This document shows, piece by piece, positions 54,350-64,000 of a DNA stretch of 64,000 nt. A model generated the notes under the pieces. It did no database searches. It saw only the letters and a program-made list of their open reading frames with translations, and had not been told where the DNA came from. Made by a program: the position numbers and the translations under genes. The stretch is taken from positions 124,001 through 188,000 of the forward strand of contig CANTAL010000205.1 of assembly GCA_947650365.1 (NCBI GenBank), written 5' to 3'. Positions within the stretch are counted from its first letter, which is position 1, and each line of letters opens with the position of its first letter. The DNA comes from Chamaelirium japonicum. Lineage: Eukaryota > Streptophyta > Magnoliopsida > Liliales > Melanthiaceae.

Positions 54350-57300
54350 GAATAGTTCGTACGAATGAATTAGAATGGATCGTATGAATGAATTTCAATG
54401 GATCGTGCGAATGAATTAGAATGGATAGGCCGAATGAATTAGAATGGATACATTCGTGCGAATGAATTAGAATGGATTGTACGAATGAGTAAGAATGGAT
54501 CATACGAATAAAATAGAATGGATCGTACGAATGAATTAGAATGGATCGTGCTAATGAATTAGAATGGATCGTACGAATGAATTAGAATAGATTGTGCGAA
54601 TGATGAATTTGAATGGATCGTGCGAATGAATTAGATTGGATCGTGCGAACGAATTAGAATGGATCGTACGAATGAATTAGAATGGATATATTTGTGCGAA
54701 TGAATTTGAATGGATCATATGAATGAATTAGAATGGATCATTTGAATGAATTCGAATGGATTGTACAAAGGAATTAGAATGGATCGTACGAATGAATTAG
54801 AATGGATACATTCGTGCGAAAGAATTAGAATGGATTGTATGAATGAATTAGAATGGATCGTGCGAATGAATTAGAATGGATCGTACGAATGAATTAGAAT
54901 GGATCGTATGAATGAGTTAGAATGGATCTTGCGAATGAATTAGAATGGATCGTGCGAAGGAATTAGAATGGATCGTACGAAGGAATTATAATGGATCGTA
55001 CGAATGAAATAGAATGGATACATTCGTCCAAAAGAATTAGAATGGATTGTATGAATGAATTATAATGGATCATGCAAATGAATTAGAATGGATCGTGGGA
55101 ATGAATTAGAAAGGATCGTACAAATAAATTAGAATAGATTGTGCGAATAAATTAGAATGGATCGTATGAATGAATTAGAATGGATACATTTGTGCGAATG
55201 AATTAGAATGGATCGTATGAATGAATTAGAATGGATCGTATGAATGAATTCAAATGGATCGTACGAATTAATTAGAATAGATACATTCGTGCGAATGAAT
55301 TAGAATGGATCATACGAAGGATTTAGGGTGGATCGTATGAATGAATTAGAATGGATACATTCGTGCGAAAGAATTAGAATGGATTGTATGAATGGATTAG
55401 AATGGATCGTGCAAATGAATTAGAATGGATCGTGCGAATGAGGATACATTCGTGCAAATGAATTAGAATGTATCGTACGAATGAGTAAGAATGGATCGTA
55501 CGAATGAAATAGAATAGATCGTACGAATGAATTAGAATGGATCGTGCGAGTAAATTATATTGGATCGTGCGAATGAATTAGAATGGATCGTACGAATGAA
55601 TTAGAATGGATACATTCGTGCGAATGAAATAGAATGGATCGTATGAATGAATTAGAATGGATTGTATGAATGAATTCGAATGGATCATACGAATGAATTA
55701 GAATGGATACATTCATGCGAATGAATTAGAATGGATCATACGAAGGAATTAGGGTGGATCGTACGAATGAATTTGAATGGATACATTCGTGCGAAAGAAT
55801 TAGAATAGATTGTATAAATTAATTAGAATGGATCGTATGAATGAATTAGAATGGATCGTGCGAATGAATTGGAATGGATTGTGCTAATGAGTAAGAATAG
55901 ATTGTACGAATGAAATAGAATGGATCGTGCGAATGAATTAGAATTGATCGTGCTAATGAATTAGAATGGATCGTACGAATGAATTAGAATAGATTGTGCA
56001 AATGAATTAGAATGGATCGTGCGAATGAATTAGAATGGATACATTCGTGCGAATGAATTAGAATTGATCGTACGAATGAATTAGAATGGATCGTATGAAT
56101 GAATTAGAATGGATTGTATGAATGAATTCGAATGGATCGTACGAATGAATTAGAATGGATACATTCGTGCGAATGAATTAGAATAGATCATACGAAGGAA
56201 TTAAGATGGATTGTACGAATGAATTAGAATGGATACATTCGTGCGAAAGAATTAGAATGGATTATATGAATGAATTACAGTGGATACATTCGTGCGAATG
56301 AATTAGAATGGATCGTGCTAATGAATTAGAATGGATCGTACGAATGAATTAGAATGGATAGTGCTAATGAAATAGAATGGATCGTACGAATGAATTTGAA
56401 TGGATCGTACGAATGAATTAGAATGGATCATATGAATGAATTAGATTGGATCGTATGAATGAATTAGAATGGATCGTACGTATGAATTAGAATAGATACA
56501 TTCATGGGAATGAATTAGAATGGATCATACGAAGGAATTAGAATGGATCATACGAATGAAATAGAATGGATCGTATGAAGAAATTTGAATAGATCGTACG
56601 AAGGAATTAGAATGGATTGTGCGAATGAATTAGAATGGATCATACGAATGAATTAGAATGGATCGTATGAATGAATTTGAATGGATCATGCGAATGACTT
56701 ACAATGGATCATACGAATGAATTAGAATGGATACATTCGTGCAAAAGAATTAGAATGGATTGTATGAATGAATTAGAATGGATTGTACGAATGAACTAGA
56801 ATGGATCGTGCGAATAAATTAGAATGGATCGTACGAATGAATTAGAATGGATACATTCGTGCGAATGAATTGGAATGGATCGTATGAATGAGTAAGAATG
56901 CATCGTACGAATGAAATAGAATGGATCGTACGAATGAATTAAAATGGATCGTGCTAATGAATTAGAATGGATCGTATGAATGAATTAGAATGGATCGTGC
57001 GAATGAATTAGAATGGATCGTACGAATGAGTAAGAATGGATTGTACGAATGAAATAGAATGGATCGTACGAATGAATTAGAATGGATCGTGCTAATGAAT
57101 TAGAATGTATCGTACGAATGAATTAGAATAGATTGTGCGAATGAATTAGAATAGATTGTACGAATGAATTAGAATGGATACATTCGTGCGAATGAATTAG
57201 AATGGATCGTATGAATGAATTAGATTGGATCATATGAATGAATTAGAATGGATCATACGTATGAATTAGAATGGATACATTCATGAGAATGAATTAGAAT

Positions 57301-57474
57301 GGATCGTACAAAGGAATTAGAATGGATCGTATGAATAAAATAGAATGGGTCGTACGAAGGAATTAGAATGGATCGTACGTTATGAATGAATTAGAATGGA
57401 TCGTACGTATAAATTAGAATGGATACATTCATGGGAATGAATTGGAATGGATCGTACGAAGGAATTAGAATGGA
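54350..57474 (-). repeat. Reverse block 38
   Basis: Module D reverse part to about 56420, then different units. The last 370 bp (57104-57474) match 2750-3120, ending in the same 26-bp palindrome (57462-57487). Confidence 0.92.
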
Positions 57475-57487
57475 TCCATTCTAATTC
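57462..57487. repeat. 26-bp perfect palindrome at switch
   Basis: Same GGATCC-centred sequence as 3108-3133, at an offset of 54354 bp that holds on both sides of the centre. Confidence 0.95.
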
Positions 57488-57892
57488 ATTCTAATTCATT
57501 CGTACGATCCATTCTAATTCATTCATACGATCCAATCTAATTCATTCATATGATCCATTCTAACTCATTCGTACGATCCATTCTAATTCATTCGCACGAT
57601 CTAATCTAATTCATTCGCACGATCCATTCTAATTCATCATTCACATAATATATTCTAATTCATTCGTACGATCCATTCTAATTCATTAACACGATCCATT
57701 CTAATTAATTCGTACGATCCAGTCTATTTCATTCGTACAATCCATTCTTACCCATTCGTACGATCCATTCTAATTCTTTCGCACGAATGTATCCATTCTA
57801 ATTAATTTGTACGATCCATTCTAATTCATTCGCACGATCCATTCTAATTCATTCATACGATCCATTCTAATTCATTCGTACGATCCATTCTA
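57475..57892 (+). repeat. Forward block 39
   Basis: About 18 forward monomers. Its first 80 bases match 3121-3200 (TTCATTCTAATT fused units). It ends in the ATCCATTCTATAGAATGGAT switch. Confidence 0.92.
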
Positions 57893-57902
57893 TAGAATGG
57901 AT
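57883..57902. repeat. Palindromic switch ATCCATTCTATAGAATGGAT (4)
   Basis: Fourth occurrence of the 20-bp junction. Unlike the other three, its left unit is 23 bp (GTACGATCC) rather than 28 bp, so either the inversion formed independently or the flank was replaced. Confidence 0.94.
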
Positions 57903-58694
57903 ACATTCATGGGAATGAATTTGAATGGATCGTACGAAGGAATTAGAATAGATTATACGAATGAATTAGAATGGATCGTATGAATGAATTCGAATGGATC
58001 GTACGAATGAATTAGAATAGATTGTGCGAATGAATTGAAATGGATCGAACGAATGAATTAGAATGGATACATTCGTGCGAAAGAATTAGAATGGATTGTA
58101 TGAATGAATTAGAATGGATCGTGCAAATGAATTAGAATGGATCGTGCGAATGAATTAGAATGGATCATACGAATAAATTAGAATAGATTGTGTGAATGAA
58201 TTAGAATGGATCGTACGAATGAATTAGAATGGATACATTCGTGCGAATGAATTAGAATGGATCGTATGAATGAATTAGAATGGATCGTATGAATGAATTA
58301 GAATGGATCGTGCGAATGAATTAGAATGGATCGTATGAATGAATTAGAATGGATACATTCGTGCGAATGAATTAGAATGGATCTTACGAATGAGTAAGAA
58401 TGGACCATATGAATGAAATAGAATGGATCGTACGAATGAATTAGAATAGATCGTGCTAATAAATCAGAATGGATCATACGAATGAATTAGAATAGATTGT
58501 GCGAATGATGAATTAGAATGGATCATGCGAATGAATTAGATTGGATCGTGCGAAAGAATTAGAATGGATCGTATGAATGAATTAGAATAGATTATGCGAA
58601 TGAATTAGAATGGATCGTACGAATGAATTAGAATAGATTCAATCGTGCGAATGAATTAGAATGGATCATATGAATGAATTAGAATGGATCATAC
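57893..58694 (-). repeat. Reverse block 40
   Basis: Reverse monomers with the GATGAATTAG 3-base duplication (58506). It ends in a 30-bp palindrome. Confidence 0.92.
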
Positions 58695-58709
58695 GTATGA
58701 TCCATTCTA
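58680..58709. repeat. 30-bp perfect palindrome at switch
   Basis: Centred on ATACGTAT at 58694/58695, with outer ends TAGAATGG and CCATTCTA. It is the longest uninterrupted palindrome found here. Confidence 0.95.
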
Positions 58710-59592
58710 TTTCATTCGTACGATCCATTCTTACTCATTTGTACGATCCATTCTAATTCATTCGCACGATCCATTCTAATTCATTCATACGATCCATTCT
58801 AATTCATTCGTACGATCCATTCTAATTCATTCGTACAATCCATTCTAATTTATTAGCATGATCCATTCTAATTCATTCGTACGATCCGTTCTATTTCATT
58901 CTTACGATCCATTCTTACTCATTCGTACGATCCAATCTAATTCATTCGCACGAATGTATCTATTCTAATCATTCGTACGATCCATTCTAATTCATTCACA
59001 CGATCCATTCTAATTCATTCATACGATCCATTCTAATTCATTCGTATGATCCATTCTAATTCATTCGCACGATACATTCTAATTCATTCATTCGATCCAT
59101 TCAAATTCATTCGTACAATCCATTCTACTTCATTCGCACGAATGTATCCATTCTAATTCATTCATACGATCAATTCTAAGTCATTTGCACGATCCATTCT
59201 AATTCATTCATACGATCCATTCTAATTCATTTGTACGATCCATTCTAATTCATTCGCACAATCTATTCTAATTCATTCGTACGATCCATTCTAATTCGCT
59301 AGCATGATCCATTCTAATTCATTCGTACAATCCATTCTATTTCATTCGTACGATCCATTTTTACTCATTCGTACGATCCATTCTAATTCAATCGCACGAA
59401 TGTATCCATTCTAATTCATTCGTACGATCCATTCTAAGTCATTCGTACGATCCATTCTATTTCATTCATACGATCCATTCTTATTCATTCATGCAATCTA
59501 TTCTAATTCTTTCGCACGAATGTATCCATTCTAATACAATCGTACGTATGATCCATTCTAATTCATTTATTCGTACGATCCAATTTAATTCC
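58695..59592 (+). repeat. Forward block 41
   Basis: Forward monomers, with a disordered end (CGTACGTATGATCC, then ATTTATTCGTACG) before the change at CCTTCGTGCGAATG. Confidence 0.92.
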
Positions 59593-59974
59593 TTCGTGCG
59601 AATGAATTAGAATAGATCATATGAATGAATTAGAATGGATCATACGAATGAATTAGAATGGATACATTTGTGCGAATGAATTAGAATGGATCATACGAAG
59701 GAATTAGGGTGGATCATACGAATGAATTAGAATGGATAAATTCGTGCAAAAGAATTAGAATGGATTATATGAATGAATTAGAATGGATCGTATGAATGAA
59801 ATAGAATGTATCGTACGAAGGAATTAGAATGGATCGTACGAATGAATTAGAATGGATACATTCGTGCGAATGAATTAGAATCGATCGTACGAATGAGTAA
59901 GAATGGATCGTACGAATGAAATAGAATGGATAGTACGAATGAATTGGAATGGATCGTGCTAATGAATTAGAAAG
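59593..59974 (-). repeat. Reverse block 42
   Basis: About 16 reverse monomers including GGAATTAGGGTGG (59699). The end is clipped at AAAGTATTCATTCG. Confidence 0.91.
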
Positions 59975-60478
59975 TATTCATTCGTGCGATCCATTCTTAT
60001 TCATTCGCACGATCCATTCTAATTCATTCGTACGATCCATTGTAATTCATTCGCACAATTTATTCTAATTCATTCGTACGATCCCTTCTAATTCATTGGC
60101 ACGATCAATTCTAATTCATTCGTACGATCCATTCTATTTTATTTATACGATCCATTCTTACTCATTCGTACGATCCATTCTAATTCATTCGCACGAATGT
60201 ATCCATTCTAATTCATTCGTACGATCCATTCTTATTCATTCGCACGATCCATTCTAATTCATTCATGCGATCCATTCTAATTCATTCATACGATCTATTC
60301 TAATTCATTCATACAATCCATTCTAATTCTTTCATACGATCCATTCTAATTCATTCATACGATCCATTCTAATTCGTTCGCACGAATGTATCTATTCTAA
60401 TTCATTTGTACGATCCATTCAATTTCATTCATACGATCCATTCTATTTCATTCGTACGATCCATTCTAATTCATTCGT
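59975..60478 (+). repeat. Forward block 43
   Basis: About 22 forward monomers ending in a 19-base-arm inverted repeat. Confidence 0.92.
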
Positions 60479-60498
60479 GCGAATGAATTAGAATGGAT
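60459..60498. repeat. 19-base-arm inverted repeat at switch
   Basis: ATCCATTCTAATTCATTCG and its exact complement are separated by TG. Whole monomers meet tail to tail here. Confidence 0.95.
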
Positions 60499-61642
60499 TG
60501 TATGAATGAATTAGAATGGATCGTGCAAATGAATTAGAATGGATCGTGCGAATGAGGATACATTCGTGCGAATGAATTAGAATGGATCGTGCGAATGAAT
60601 TAGATTGGATCGTGCGAATGAATTTGATTGAATGGATCGTACGAATGAATAAGAGTAGATCGTGCGAATGAATAATAATGAATTAGAATGGATTGTATGA
60701 ATGAATTAGAATGGATCGTACGAATGAATTATAATGGATCGTGCGAATGAATTAGAATGGATCGTACGAATGAATTAGAATAGATTGTGCGAATGAATTA
60801 GAATGGATCGTATGAATGAATTAGAATGGATACATTCGTGCGAATGAATTAGAATGGATCGTATGAATGAATTAGATTGGATCGTATGAATGAATTAGAA
60901 TGGATCGTATGTATGAATTTGAATGGTTACATTCATGGGAATGAATAAGAATGGATCGTACGAAGGAATTAGAATGGATCATACGAATGAAATAGAATGG
61001 ATAGTATGAAGGAATTAGAATGGATCGTACAAAAGAATTAGAACGGATCGTACGAAGGAATTATAGCGAATGAATTGGAATGGATCGTATGAATGAATTA
61101 GAATGGATCGTATGAATTAGAATGGATCGTACGACGGAATTAGAATGGATCGTACGAAGGAATTAGAATGGATTCTGCGAATGAATTAGAACAGATCGTA
61201 CGAATGAATTAGAACGGATCGTATGAATGAATTAGAATAGATCATTCGAATGAATTAGAGTGGATCGTACGAATGAATTAGAATGGATACATTCGTGCGA
61301 AAGAATTAGAATGGATTGTATGAATGAAATAAAATGGATCGTATGAATGAATTAGAATGGATCGTGCGAATGAATTAGAATGGATCGAATGAATGAAGTA
61401 GAATTGATACATTCGTGCGAATGAATTAGAATGGATCGTAAGAATGAGTAAGAATGGATCGTACGAATGAAATAGAATGGATCGTACGAATGAATTAGAA
61501 TGGATCGTGCTAATGAATTAGAATGGACCGTATGAATGAATTAGAATAGATCGTGCAAATTAATTAGAATGGATCGTATGAATGAATTCGAATGGATCTT
61601 ACGAATGAATTAGAATGGATCGTACGAATAAATTAGAATGGA
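60479..61642 (-). repeat. Reverse block 44
   Basis: Reverse monomers with several disordered units (AATGAATAATAATG near 60670, AATTATAGCGAATG near 61060). It ends in the 18-bp palindrome TAGAATGGATCCATTCTA (61634-61651). Confidence 0.91.
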
Positions 61643-62094
61643 TCCATTCTATTCTAATTCATTCGCACGATCCATTCTAATTCATTCATACGATCCATTC
61701 TAATTCATTCATACAATCCATTCTAATTCTTTCACACGAATATATCCATTCTAATTCATTCGTACGATCCACCCTAATTCCTTCGTATGATCCATTCTAA
61801 TTCATTCGCACGAATGTATCCATTCTAATTCATACGTACGATCCATTCTAATTCATTCATATGATCAAATCTAATTCATTCATACGATCCTTTCTAAATC
61901 ATTTCCACGAATATAACCATGGGAATGAATCCATTCTAATTCATTTGTACGATCCATTCTATTTCATTCGTACGATCCATTCTAATTCATTTGCACGATT
62001 CATTCATACAATTCATTCTAATTCATTCGCACAATCCATTCTAATTCATTCACACGATTCATTCGTATGATCCATTCTAATTCATTCGCACGAA
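61643..62094 (+). repeat. Forward block 45
   Basis: Forward monomers with an 11-base reverse scrap (CATGGGAATGA near 61919) and CCACCCTAATTCC near 61769. It ends at CGCACGAATGGAATG. Confidence 0.9.
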
Positions 62095-64000
62095 TGGAAT
62101 GAAATAGAATGGATACATTCGTGCGAATGAATTAGAATGTATCGTAGGAATGAATTAGATTGGATCGGAATGGATCGTACGAATGAATTAGAATGGATAC
62201 ATTTGTGCGAATGAGTTAGAATGGATCGTATGAATGAATTGGAATGGATCGTATGAATGAATTCGAATGGATCGTATGAATGAATTAGAATGGATACATT
62301 CGTGCGAATGAATTAGAATGGATCGTACGAAGGAATTAGGGTGGATCGCACGAATGAATTAGAATGGATACATTCGTGCGAAAGAACTAGAATGGATTGT
62401 ATAAATGAATTAGAATGGATCGTATGAATGAATTAGAATGGATCGTGCGAATGAATTAGAATGGATCGTACGAATGAATTAGAATGGATTGTATGAATGA
62501 ATTAGAATGGATCGTGCGAATGAATTAAAATGGATCGTACGAATGAATTAGAATGGATATATTCGTGCGAATGAATTAGAATGGATCGTACAACTGAGGA
62601 AGAATGGATCGTACGAATGAAATAGAATGGATCGTATGAATGAATTAGAATGGATCGTGCTAATGAATTAGAATGGATCGTACGAATGAATTATAATAGA
62701 TTATACGAATGAATTAGAATGGATCGTACGAATGAATTAGAATGGATACATTCATGCGAATGAATTAGAATGGATCGTATGAATGAATTTGATTGGATCG
62801 TATGAATAAATTAGAATGGATCGTACGTATGAATTAGAATGGATACATTCATGGGAATGAATTAGAATGGATCGTACGAAGGAATTAGAATGGTTCATAT
62901 GAATGAAATAGAATTGATTGTACGAAGCAATTAGAATGGATCGTACAAAGGAATTAGAATGGATCGTACGAAGGAATTAGGATGGATCGTACGAATGAAT
63001 TAGAATGGATACATTCGTGCAAAAGAATTAGAATGGATTGTATGAATGAATTAGAATGGTTCATGCAAATGAATTAGAATGGATCGATCGAATGAATTAG
63101 AATGGATCGTACGAATGAATTAGAATAGATTGTGCGAATGAATTAGAATGGATCGTACGAATGAATTAGAATGAAAACATTCATGCGAATGAATTAGAAT
63201 GGATCATGTGAATGAATTAGAATGGATCGTATGAATGAATTAGAATGGATCGTATGAAAGAATTCGAATGGATCGTACGAATAAATTAGAATGGATACAT
63301 TCGTGCGAATGAATTAGAATGGATCATACGAAGGAATTACTGTGGATCGTACGAATGAATTTGAATGGATATATTTGTGCGAAAGAATTAGAAGGGATTG
63401 TTTGAATGAATTAGAATTGATCGTATGAATGAATTAGAACGGATCGTGCGAATGAATTTGAATGGATCGTACGAATGAATTAGAATGGATCGTATGAATG
63501 ATTTAGAATAGATCGTGCGATTGAATTAGAATGGATCGTACGAATAAGTAAGAATGGATTGTACAAATGAAATAGAGTGGATCGTACGAATGAGTAAGAA
63601 TGGATCGTACGAATGAAATAGAATGGAACGTACGAATGAATTGGAATCGATACATTCGCGGAAATGAATTAGAATAGATCGTATGAATGAATTAGAATGG
63701 ATCATATGAATGAATTAGAATGGATCGTGCGAATCAATTAGAATAGATCATATGAATGAATTATAATAGATCGTATGAATGAATTAGAATGGATTGTGCT
63801 AATGAATTAGAATGGATCGTACGAATGAATTAGAATGGATACATTCATGCGAATGAATTAGAATGGATCGTATGAATGAGTAAGAATGGATCGTACGAAT
63901 GAAATTGAATGGATCGTACGATTGAATTAGAATGGATCGTACGAAGGAATTAGAATGGATTGTGCGAATGAATTAGAAAGGATCGTACGAATGAGTTAGA
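62095..64000 (-). repeat. Reverse block 46, runs off the window
   Basis: Reverse monomers to the end of the window, with 28-bp units, GGAATTAGGGTGG near 62332 and the CATGGGAATG type near 62852. The array clearly continues to the right. Confidence 0.93.

Larger units (their letters stand above)
52487..56420. repeat. 7.2-kb module D, truncated
   Basis: Starts at TAGCATGATCCGTT and follows A and C through the palindrome (52707), ATAGGCCGAATG (54425) and TTAAGATGG (about 56201). It diverges near 56420, where A reads GGATCGTGCTAATG and D reads GGATCATATGAATG. B stops about 350 bp earlier in module coordinates, so the two truncations differ. Confidence 0.82.
1..64000. repeat. 23-bp satellite array filling the window
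   Basis: The whole window except two short inserts (36548-36617 and 41264-41361) is built from a 23-bp monomer with the sub-blocks CATTC, TAATT, CATTC, GTACGATC. It has 8 G+C in 23 bases and marked strand skew (6 C against 2 G on the forward strand). Adjacent monomers create the 8-bp palindrome TCGTACGA. Common monomer variants are GCACGATC and ATACGATC cores, TTACTCATTC, TATTTCATTC, TCGAATTC, CTAATTCCTTCG, ATTAGCACG and CCACCCTAATTCC, plus a 28-bp form with GAATGTATCC in place of GATCC. No gene interrupts the array. A eukaryotic heterochromatic satellite is the best reading; the family name and species are not recognisable to me. Confidence 0.95.

Noticed and set aside
1-64000. CRISPR array, because of regular repeats of about 23 bp
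   Set aside because: The repeats are contiguous with no unique spacers, occur in both directions and have no cas genes; the scale and divergence are those of a satellite.
1-64000. Similarity to human satellite II/III (CATTC/GGAAT pentamers)
   Set aside because: The CATTC pentamer is shared, but the fixed TAATT and GTACGATC sub-blocks and the 23-bp period differ from the simple pentamer arrays; common AT-rich pentamers can arise independently.
1-64000. CENP-B box in the monomer (TTCGTACGA fits the first half of the motif)
   Set aside because: The second half requires CGGG; here the bases are CATT. Only part of the required positions match, so centromere-protein binding is not supported.
1-64000. 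Telomeric repeats
   Set aside because: No run of TTAGGG, TTTAGGG or TTAGG is present. The single TTTAGG in the insert and the TTAGGG inside GGAATTAGGGTGG units are not tandem.
1-64000. All orientation switches as assembly errors
   Set aside because: Some could be, but the same switches recur with identical junctions in four modules and in the 2.5-kb duplication, which is easier to explain as real inherited structure. Raw long reads would settle it.

Overview
This window is a single, essentially uninterrupted block of eukaryotic satellite DNA. Nearly all 64 kb is a diverged tandem repeat with a 23-bp monomer made of four sub-blocks: CATTC, TAATT, CATTC and the 8-mer GTACGATC. A 28-bp length variant is common and carries 5 extra bases, so that GATCC becomes GAATGTATCC. 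I see no convincing protein-coding gene, tRNA, rRNA, CRISPR array, origin, promoter or terminator. The absence of genes, the AT-rich short monomer, the nested higher-order repeats and the block length fit heterochromatin (pericentromeric, subtelomeric or an interstitial knob) of a eukaryote. The species cannot be named from the sequence. Frequent CG-to-CA and CG-to-TG changes in the CGTACG/CGCACG core suggest, without proving it, a genome that methylates CpG.

Layout. The monomers run in both directions. I count about 46 blocks: 'forward' (top strand reads CATTCTAATTCATTCG) about 22 kb in total, and 'reverse' (top strand reads GAATTAGAATGGATC) about 41 kb. The longest are reverse blocks at about 14754-26395 (11.6 kb), 7530-12893, 47177-52491 and 36618-41018, and a forward block at 32672-36547. 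Many switches lie in perfect or near-perfect palindromes of 18-30 bp, and one palindromic junction (ATCCATTCTATAGAATGGAT) is found at four places.

Higher-order structure. (a) 28-bp monomers recur at spacings of 28+23n bp; 74, 97, 166 and 189 bp were measured. (b) A mixed-orientation module of about 7.2 kb starting at TAGCATGATCCGTT occurs at 5663 (A), 12890 (B, truncated near 16.5 kb), 45328 (C) and 52487 (D, truncated near 56.4 kb). The 3' part of another copy precedes C, and an interior fragment lies at about 38.84-39.98 kb. (c) There are tandem duplications of about 2.52 kb (28.19-30.70 and 30.70-32.86 kb) and 1.48 kb (41.43-42.91 and 42.91-44.38 kb). (d) Dispersed repeats include 1-445 with 5125-5597, and 2750-3200 with 57104-57554.

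The only non-satellite DNA is one sequence present twice, 70 bp at 36548-36617 and 98 bp at 41264-41361. Both copies sit exactly where the satellite switches from forward to reverse, and both carry a GTGCAC-centred palindrome. Short open frames in the window are by-products of the repeat: three 23-bp monomers encode a 23-residue peptide period without stops. The most notable observations are the dense orientation switching with recurrent palindromic junctions, the multi-scale duplications, and the unique insert at two switch points.
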